The notes under the pieces were generated by a model. That model saw only the letters and a program-made list of their open reading frames with translations. It was not told the DNA's origin and searched no databases. 64,000 nt of DNA from Sclerotiophoma versabilis (lineage: Eukaryota > Ascomycota > Dothideomycetes > Pleosporales > Didymellaceae). Of the stretch, positions 57,101-64,000 are shown one piece after another (positions within the stretch are counted from its first letter, which is position 1; every line of letters begins with the position of its first letter). The translations under genes and the position numbers were made by a program. The stretch spans positions 744,001 through 808,000 of the forward strand of contig JAAROD010000015.1 in the NCBI GenBank assembly GCA_012274445.1, in the 5' to 3' direction.

Positions 57101-59401
57101 ATCCTTCCGTACTCGATTACAAAGCTTTCTATACAGCAGAAAAGTATCTTGTAACGTGCTTTGGCCTGCCTCTACCGCACTGTCTCATCTTCCCCGTCCG
57201 TAAAATGAGATGTCGTCACATATCCATCGTTGAATGGCCAAAAAACGGTCAGGCTGTAAGCAGCCGAAATGCTTACTCTTCCCCAGGTGAGATTCGCAGG
57301 GGGAAGTCAGTGGTTGGGAGTTCAGGACGACTCCGCGGTTTCGCGCAAGTATGCCCTGACCCAGCCGTACTTGGTGGCAGGCCTCACCGAAAGAGAACGC
57401 AGGGAAAAGCAGTATGAGGACTTTGATCGTCGTGAGGGGTGCTGTAAGCGCATGTCCATGTTGTGTCAACACGTGAAGTGCCGAGCGCGGAGCCATTGCG
57501 GGATGGACAGCTGCAAGGATGACATCGCACGTCCGAAGTCTTTCGGTCGCTAAGCGATAAACCCGGAAATCTTTGTGCAGCGGTAACGAAACAGGAAGGT
57601 AAGTATCGACATTTCCGCGCCGCGGAGCGACGCATCTTTCCAGTTGCAGACATGTAGTGGTAAATGTTTGCAAGTCTTTTCTCGACCCTTGCGTGCCAAC
57701 GGTTTCTCCATTGGACAGGATCGATCTTTCCTGCGAGTCAACATATAAGTGCTTTCGTTTGCTGCAACTAGAACGAAACTGCAGAATCCCATATGTAGCA
57801 TTGCAATATACGATGACCATCAGATACGATTTCAGGCTAATAACGTATTCCAAGGGTTCGCATGCTCTCTCGCTCTAGGCACACGGCTGTAAAAGCTTGT
57901 TATATGATCATAACGCTGTCGAGATATCCGCAAATAATGACGAAGGAGCCCATGTAGAGGTAGAGCTCTATAGTCCGACATGGACCAGTGCCTACGTTCC
58001 ACGACCACAGAAGAGTAAGCTTACGTCAGATACCCCCTTCGTCTCCGCGCCTCAGGCGCTCTTGAGTCGCACATACAGTTAAACAATTCTATTCATGAAG
58101 GTACCGTATACCAGGTCAGCGGGCAACCATAAGCGAGGAGATGATGGTGGCTGCTGAGAGAGCACACTTAAGATTGCCTGAATATGGTCTATATCATCTC
58201 TCATCAAGGTCACTTGCGTTGCGCATTTGTAACGTGGCGCCTTGAGACCGACTGCATATCTACAAACCTTAGTGTACTCTCATGACAAAGCCGAGCTGTC
58301 ATCTCGTCGCTTGCAATCACATGAACCTACCTGAACGCTAGTATTAAGGGAGTTTAAATGTCTATGCCCAGATAGAAATAGAGAGGAAGTATTCGGCAAT
58401 GCTAGTAATCGCGAAGGACCCGTTCTGCCTACCGCAGTAGGCCTGTCAGTTACATGGCTTTCTAAAACAAATACCAGAAACAACGACCACTATATGGAAG
58501 GACAGCTATAAGAGTGTAGAATAGTAGCAGACTCGCAAGGTGTGACAAGGGGACAAGTTGAGAACGTGGAAAAATCAATAAGCACCCCCAAAAGAGCTTG
58601 ATCACTGTGTAGACGGGTCGTTCACTAGTTCCTCATTACTATACTGCAGGTTACATAGAACGTCTCAGAGAAGACACAGACCACTGCTTCTGAAGACACT
58701 AGTCACAATGATACAGTAACACCCAACGATTCCACTGAGGAACCTGTGTCCAATTCGGTTCCAATCAGCTCTAGTCAGTACAAGGTGGCACGGAGACGCA
58801 GCAAGCACATCAATGCGGCTTTTCAAGGCTTTCAATATGAACGTGAAATGACTACGCATAATGCTGCTGTTCACACTATACCCTCGCTCTACGAATGCAC
58901 ATGTTGGTTCTTGCGACTGAAATGCTGGGTTCATTGACGGGAAAATAAGTTCTTCGTTCGCTGTAAAACACAACAACGACATTTATAAGCTTCTTTGAAA
59001 GCCCAGATTGGAGTTGGGTCGACCAGAATTGGGAAAGGGTGCTGGGAATGATACAATTATTTCGATTTGTGGATGGCTCGGCGTGTTAAGATGATAATCT
59101 TGGCACTCAGGAGCATTGAAACAGGGTTTTTGCACGAGAGGTTCGTGCAGTGGTTTGTTTTTGCAAACAACACAGTGGAGAGACGAGGTCAAAGGAAGCG
59201 CTGGAGGCGTTGATCCTGGAGTAGCAGGTAACGTAACGCAGAAAACAAAGTATTGACCTATTATAGTCGCTTATAAACTATCAGCGAGAACGAACCATCA
59301 CTCAGTCTAACGAAGAGCTGCTCATCATATCAGATATGAAACATCCATTCAAGTATCAATGTCTGTCTGCAAACCTGTAACTACTCACGGCTATGCAATT
59401 T
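51101..59401. other. Gene-poor stretch of 8.3 kb
   Basis: The largest gap in the window. Frames up to 222 codons exist (57185-57853, minus), but none has recognisable motifs, and splice searching by eye gave no gene. I see no tRNA, no obvious long repeat and no intact transposon. A short TCCA repeat lies at about 56303-56320. It may hold decayed mobile elements or lineage-specific genes that I cannot recognise. Confidence 0.45.
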
Positions 59402-61352
59402 CTACGCACTTCCAACCCCATCTCTTTTGCCCTCAACAATTTCACTCATGATCCTAGCCTTACGCTGCTCTTCTTCTACGCTGTTGACATCCTTGAAGAC
59501 TTCGTCCATCTGTTCGAGCGATTTGCCCGCCGTCTCCGGAATGCAGAAGAATGTGAACACGAACGCGAGAAGACAGAAGACGGCGAAGAAAGTGTAGGCG
59601 CCATAGCCGGTGTTTTGGACGAGGGGAGGGGTTATGAGACCCTGGTGTTGTTAGCGCATTTTCTGAGCCCAAGTTTAGAGTGTAAGGTGAGGAGGTGAGA
59701 ACTCACGATGATGAAGTTGTTCAACCAGTTACTGCACGTAGATAGCGCAACACCCTTGGCTCTGAGACTTGACGGAAATATTTCGCTGGGCATGGCCCAC
59801 GGGACTGGACCCCATGTTGCGCCGAAGCTGAACATGTAGAAGAACAGGAATGCTACTGCGACCCAACCTTCCGTTGTATAGTCGGCCCACCGGCTACCAA
59901 ACTTGCCCACCAACACTGCGATGATCAAGTGGCAGATGAACATCAAACCCGCGCCGGTGAGCAGCAGTGGGCGACGCCCAAAACGATCCATTGTCCAGAG
60001 CGAGGTGATGACACCGACGAGTTGCGTGCAGTTGATGATGCCAGAAAGGAGTAGTTGCATCTCATACTCTTGGCCAAGCGTGCCGAACAAACTGGGCGCA
60101 TAGTAGATCAACGCGTTAATGCCGACTGCCTGCTGAAAGAACATGAGTCCTACACCAACGACAGTGCGCTTCCAGCACCCGTGACGGAAACAGTCAGCCC
60201 ATGATGCGAACTCAAGTCTGAGGTTACTAGCGCGGCTGCCGTCTTGCAGGTTGGGGTGTTTCTCGAGATTGACTTCTTTCGTGAACGCAACTTCGGCACG
60301 GATCTCGCACCATTCTCTGTGAACTCTCGAGTCTGTGGTAGGCAGACCACGCAGTCTAGCCAGGACCTGCAGAGCCTCGTCGTCGCGACCTTTGCTGGAC
60401 AGCCAGCGGGGCGAGAAGGGTAGGAAGACAATACCTGCGCCGAGAATGAAGCCAGGGATCATTTGGATGAGGAAGGGGAGCCGCCAGGACCATTCGCCAG
60501 CCATATAGCGGGTGCCATATGTTGTCCAGAATGCGATCACGATACCGAAGACAATGCTGAATTCCTGAAGGACAAGGAGGGTACCGCGAATTTCTGGAGG
60601 TGCAATTTCGGAGATGTAAAGAGGGGCTATGCAAGCCAACCTGCACTTTGTCAATATGTTGGATATGTTGGAGAAAGTTGGGACTGTGAACTCACGCTCC
60701 AATACCAAGACCGCCGATCAGCCGCCCAACAGTAAGCATACCGTACTCCACAGCAGCAGTTTGCAAGACACTTCCGACAGTGAATACAATGACAGCCACA
60801 ACAATAGAGTACTTCCTGCTCAGCTTGTCTGCGAGGTATCCGGCAAATAGAGCACCGATCAAAGCTCCAAGCTCAAGCATAGCAGTCATCAGGCCCTTCC
60901 AGAAACCTGCTCCAGACGCCGTTTCAGAAACTCGGGGAAAAGTCTCGAGGAACTGGTCCATGACCAAGGTGACCGAAATGACACCCTGATCGTAGCCCTG
61001 AGATTCATGTCAGCGTGTGCTCGGAGCCTGAGTTCTAGAGAGTGAGCAGAGGAGGTGTTGGGGACTTACGAATAACAGGCCTCCAATGGTAGCAAACGTG
61101 GCGCACATGGCGACATAGTGATTCGAGAAAAGCCCCTCGAAGCCTAAATCTCGTTAGCCATCATCAATGAAATAAATAACACCATATAATGTGAAATAAG
61201 AACATACCATCAGGTCCATACGGCTCCCTCGCCGTCTCAACCAACTCCCCACTCGTCTCACCCCGCATCTTCCCCTGCGGGACAACTTCGTGATGGATCT
61301 GGATCGGCGCCGCGTCAACGGCGTCTGCCTTAGATTCTTTCATGGTCGACAT
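59402..61352 (-). CDS. MFS sugar transporter
   Basis: Major facilitator of the sugar porter family, in the plasma membrane. Five exons, 61352-61208, 61143-61070, 60997-60696, 60640-59707 and 59641-59402, give 564 aa in frame. Signatures: GGLLFGYDQGVISV in TM1, GYLADKLSRKYS in the 2-3 loop, VGRLIGGLGIGA in TM4, YISEIAPPEIRGTL after it, FFQQAVGINALIYYAPSLF in TM7, MDRFGRRPLLLTGA, VPWAMPSEIFPSSLRAKG in TM10, and the end PETAGKSLEQMDEVF. These are hexose-transporter-type motifs; the substrate is not fixed by sequence. A 48-residue hydrophilic N-terminus comes from its own exon. No other sugar genes are adjacent. Confidence 0.95.
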
Positions 61353-61541
61353 TGCTCACTGAAGGATGGATCGAGAAGTCCAAATCAATGGAGGAAGATC
61401 AAAATTGAAGAGCGGATCCAAGATCTTATAGATGGGGTCTCCACAAGTGAGTATCTGGCAGTGGGTATCGTCTGTCAAGGTCAAGACACTAGCGTAGCCG
61501 TCATACCGATGCTTCCTGTGTTGTGTCTAGCTGCAGAAGAC

Positions 61542-61554
61542 GGGGGGGGGGGGG
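61542..61554 (+). repeat. Homopolymer tract of 13 G
   Basis: Thirteen consecutive G, about 190 bp upstream of the transporter start. Length variation or sequencing error is likely at such a tract. Confidence 0.9.
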
Positions 61555-62168
61555 TGAAGGATAGGCAATATGCGGCGCTTGATTGGCCAATTAAGGGGAT
61601 GGAGGACGCCGTGCATGCGACGCAGTACTTTCGGCCGGGATGCAGTTGAGTCGGTGGGTCATTCGAAGCGGCTTGTCGAAGATGCTCGAGGTCTTGGCTT
61701 GCAGAAGTGCAGGTTTCAATCGCAGGTGGAAGATGTGCACGGATCAATTTATTGGTGAAGAGCTTGCGAGATGTTTCTGTGGGCCACTGAGCCTCGCTCG
61801 TTGACGAGATACTCGTTTGATGTCGATACAGATGTTGATATGAATGTTGACAGAAGGGCTGATAGCAAATGAGGCTCCGATACTGCCCTCTGCATTTCTC
61901 CAACCTGCATTGGAGATGCTCAAACTCATGATTCTCCGTAGTAGACGTCATCGGCTACCATCCCACAACGCAAAGACCGCGGTGGCTGACCTCTCCACCC
62001 CTTGACCCCAGAGAGTAGCAAAACCCCCAGATTCCCCAGAATTGTGCTTCGCATTATCCCGCACCATGTCTTCCTGTATCTTGGCGGCTCAATTGCGCCG
62101 GGGACTTTTGCCGTACTTTTGTGTTGAGTGTCTTGACGTTGCGGCAGGATTTACCTTCCGCGCTGGAA

Positions 62169-62200
62169 GCGGTAGCCACTAATCAGCTAGTGGTTACCGC
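62169..62200. repeat. Inverted repeat, 13-bp arms
   Basis: GCGGTAGCCACTA and TAGTGGTTACCGC face each other across a 6-base loop; 12 of 13 positions pair and the other is a G-T type mismatch. No gene ends close by. Confidence 0.75.
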
Positions 62201-62713
62201 ATCAAACATTGAGGGAAGGAAGCGCCGTGACTATGCGGCTCTGTGTGCTTAGCGTGACGTTCTGCAGTACCGGTAATGGCACCCGCTAATGCAGAGCCTC
62301 AAGTCTTGCCTCGACACGATGCCTTTGTGTTCTTGGTTGGCCCTTCTCCGCGTGCGAAAACTTCTTCCAAAGATCGAAACCTACTCCGCCGATAATATGT
62401 TCGCCAATCTTCGCCTATGTATAAGCAACCCACATCAGCCAGCCGGTTTTCGGGCTGTTTACTGTGGGAGTTGTGGGAAAAGTGAAGCATTTGCATGGTA
62501 CGTGATTTGTCTGAATAATATTACGAAACTATCTACTCATATGTACATGCCCATAAAGTTCACTCACCTATGTCAGCATAATGATGTGTGGAGTGTTTGC
62601 GTGCCACGAATGCATTCTGTCATGAATGTTTTCGATGCCAGCCGAGACATCCAAAATGCAATGCTAGGTCGGAGTATGCCATCCACTGCTTGTACATGTT
62701 CAGCAGAAGTTGC

Positions 62714-64000
62714 TCAAGTTGGCATGCCAATAATTGCGCTCCATGCATTTCCTACACCTCCACCTGCATCAGCCCCTGTGCCTGCTCCGCCACCGCCTCT
62801 GCGAGGTGCTCCTCCACCGCCTCTTTTTTGGGGAGCCGCTGCTTTGCTGCCCGTCGCCTTGCTAGAAGCTCGTTTCCTTACTCCTGGGAAGCCGCCTTTG
62901 CCATAGCTTCCACCAGACTTCCTATAAATGCCTTTCCTCTTTGGCCCAGATGATGACGCTCTGGACGCTCTTTTTGACGCCGTAGCTATAGAGCTTGCTG
63001 CATTTGCGTTTATAGTCTGCGTTAGCCGGTTGTTAAACTCCTCCACTTGAGGATCAAGAGGTTGTGTAAAGTGATGACTTCTGCGTAAAGCTTCGTCATC
63101 ATCACTGTCGCCGTATGAATAATCGCTCTCGGAGTCCTTGGCGGGTGGCGGAACATCGTCATCACTGTCAAGACACAAATCGATGACTTCTTGATGATTC
63201 GGATCATAAACTTGCTCTTCATCTTCATCCTCGTAGTCATCGTCTGAGGGCTCCGCGACATCCGGCCGACGCTGAGATATGCGATTTCGTGGAGCAGGAG
63301 CAATGCCACCGTACATGTCTCTCGTATTGTTGATCAAGAGCATGAACTTCCGGCCATATCGATCAACCATTTCCGACTTGATCCCAGGTATCGTCTTCAT
63401 CTCCCCCAGATCTGCGGGCAAGCAGAGGCCCATCTCTCGAAGTACGGTATCGGAGAAGATTGGTTGACGATGGCCGTTATTTGTCATAAGATCCTGTCTC
63501 AATTTCTTCGCGCCGTTGAGGAAATCGTGCAGTATGTCTTGCTGTATCTGATCAAGTCCAGCAATCCTCTCATCCACTGTAATGGGCTTGCCCAACGCCT
63601 TAGCTTGTTTAGCTGCTTGTGCTGGCTTCGCAACTCGTACGTGGGCGAACTCATCGTCGAAGTTCTTAAGTTGACCGCTACGACTCTTGTGGTCACGGGT
63701 CACATGTCGTGGCTTCGCAAAATGATCTGGGTCGCTATCAGAATTCTGCTGCTGATAGGCATAATCTTGGATTTTCCGTTTCGTCGCGCGGACAGGTGAA
63801 GAAACGTTGGTAGAGGGATAGTCCGTTTGCTGTTTCTTAGTCTGCTTCTTCCTGACAGGAGCCTTCGTAGGTGATACCCGGACCTGCAGCTTGAGCTGTT
63901 TGCGTTTGGTCTCATAGTCATTGCGGAAGGTGGCGGGCTAAGATCGTTAGTGCTTACTGACGGGTGGGCAGGATAGGCCTACATGGAGGTAGTTGGTCGC
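62714..64000 (-). CDS. RecQ-family DNA helicase, C-terminal part (5' end beyond window)
   Basis: Exon 63937-62714, preceded by an intron (63982-63938, with a CACTAAC branch site) and the start of the previous exon reading ATNYLH. NYLH followed by KRKQLKLQVRVS matches the end of the RQC region of Sgs1/Rqh1/QDE-3-type helicases. The HRDC domain begins after the ERIAGLDQIQQDILHDFL segment: DTVLREMGLCLPADLGEMKT, then IPGIKSEMVDRYGRKFMLLI. Then come an acidic region (SDDDYEDEDEEQ), a basic Ser-rich stretch and a Gly/Arg-rich tail (RGGGGAPRRGGGG). These enzymes unwind recombination and replication intermediates in the nucleus. The helicase core lies outside the window. Confidence 0.88.

Larger units (their letters stand above)
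61353..62713. other. Intergenic with a G tract and a hairpin
   Basis: About 1.36 kb without a gene. It holds a 13-G run (61542-61554) and the inverted repeat at 62169-62200. The start must contain the transporter promoter. Confidence 0.5.

Noticed and set aside
57185..57853. 222-codon minus-strand frame
   Set aside because: It has no recognisable domain, odd composition and no splice context. A competing plus-strand frame overlaps it, and I could not support either.
1..64000. CRISPR arrays, bacterial operons, prophage or insertion sequences
   Set aside because: The window is eukaryotic with spliced genes throughout. No direct-repeat and spacer arrays or transposase genes were seen.

Overview
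This window is nuclear DNA from a filamentous ascomycete fungus, most likely a Dothideomycete (class is an inference from the gene set). The evidence is spliced genes with GT-AG introns mostly 45-65 nt long, fungal-type CTAAC/CTGAC branch sites, Zn2Cys6 transcription factors, and fungal complexes (Ski, RSC, SAGA deubiquitinase, Mon1). Genes are transcribed singly from both strands. I re-derived exon phases for nearly every complete gene, and the spliced lengths are exact multiples of three.

Layout. 1-1033: the 5' part of a Ubp8-type deubiquitinase, then an intron-bearing tRNA-Ser(CGA). 1970-13416: a small LEA-like mitochondrial protein, a secreted type-B carboxylesterase, an alpha-beta-barrel (ABM-type) protein, a secreted GPI-type PEBP protein, adenylosuccinate synthetase, an omega-like glutathione S-transferase and a DapA-family aldolase. 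15716-27587: a BTB protein, RSA3, SKI3 in two divergent pieces, OTU1, and a double-bromodomain/BAH RSC subunit. 28554-33671: an AnmK-like protein with eroded motifs and a six-exon Zn2Cys6 regulator. 37442-45749: MON1, a tyrosine phosphatase, a 70-residue three-exon gene and a PRISE-type reductase. 48085-51100: aldose 1-epimerase and a second Zn2Cys6 regulator. 51101-59401 is gene-poor. 59402-64000: a sugar transporter and the C-terminal part of a RecQ helicase with an HRDC domain.

The most striking observation is SKI3. Its N-terminal part (289 aa) lies on the minus strand at 18161-19070. The remaining 1141 aa lie on the plus strand at 19404-22926. The two open frames abut head to head around a 333-bp spacer. 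Together they make about 1430 residues, the normal size of Ski3, and the family sequence appears to continue directly from the end of one piece to the start of the other. This is what a roughly 1.2-kb inversion with one breakpoint inside the gene and one upstream of its promoter would leave. Both halves keep clean frames and introns, so this looks like a gene fission rather than a dead gene: a two-polypeptide Ski3, with the old promoter possibly now firing both ways.

Other points of interest are an AnmK-like kinase with several core motifs replaced, a 695-nt intron in MON1, a probable GC-AG intron in the phosphatase, a 21-nt exon in ADE12, and minisatellites around the phosphatase promoter.
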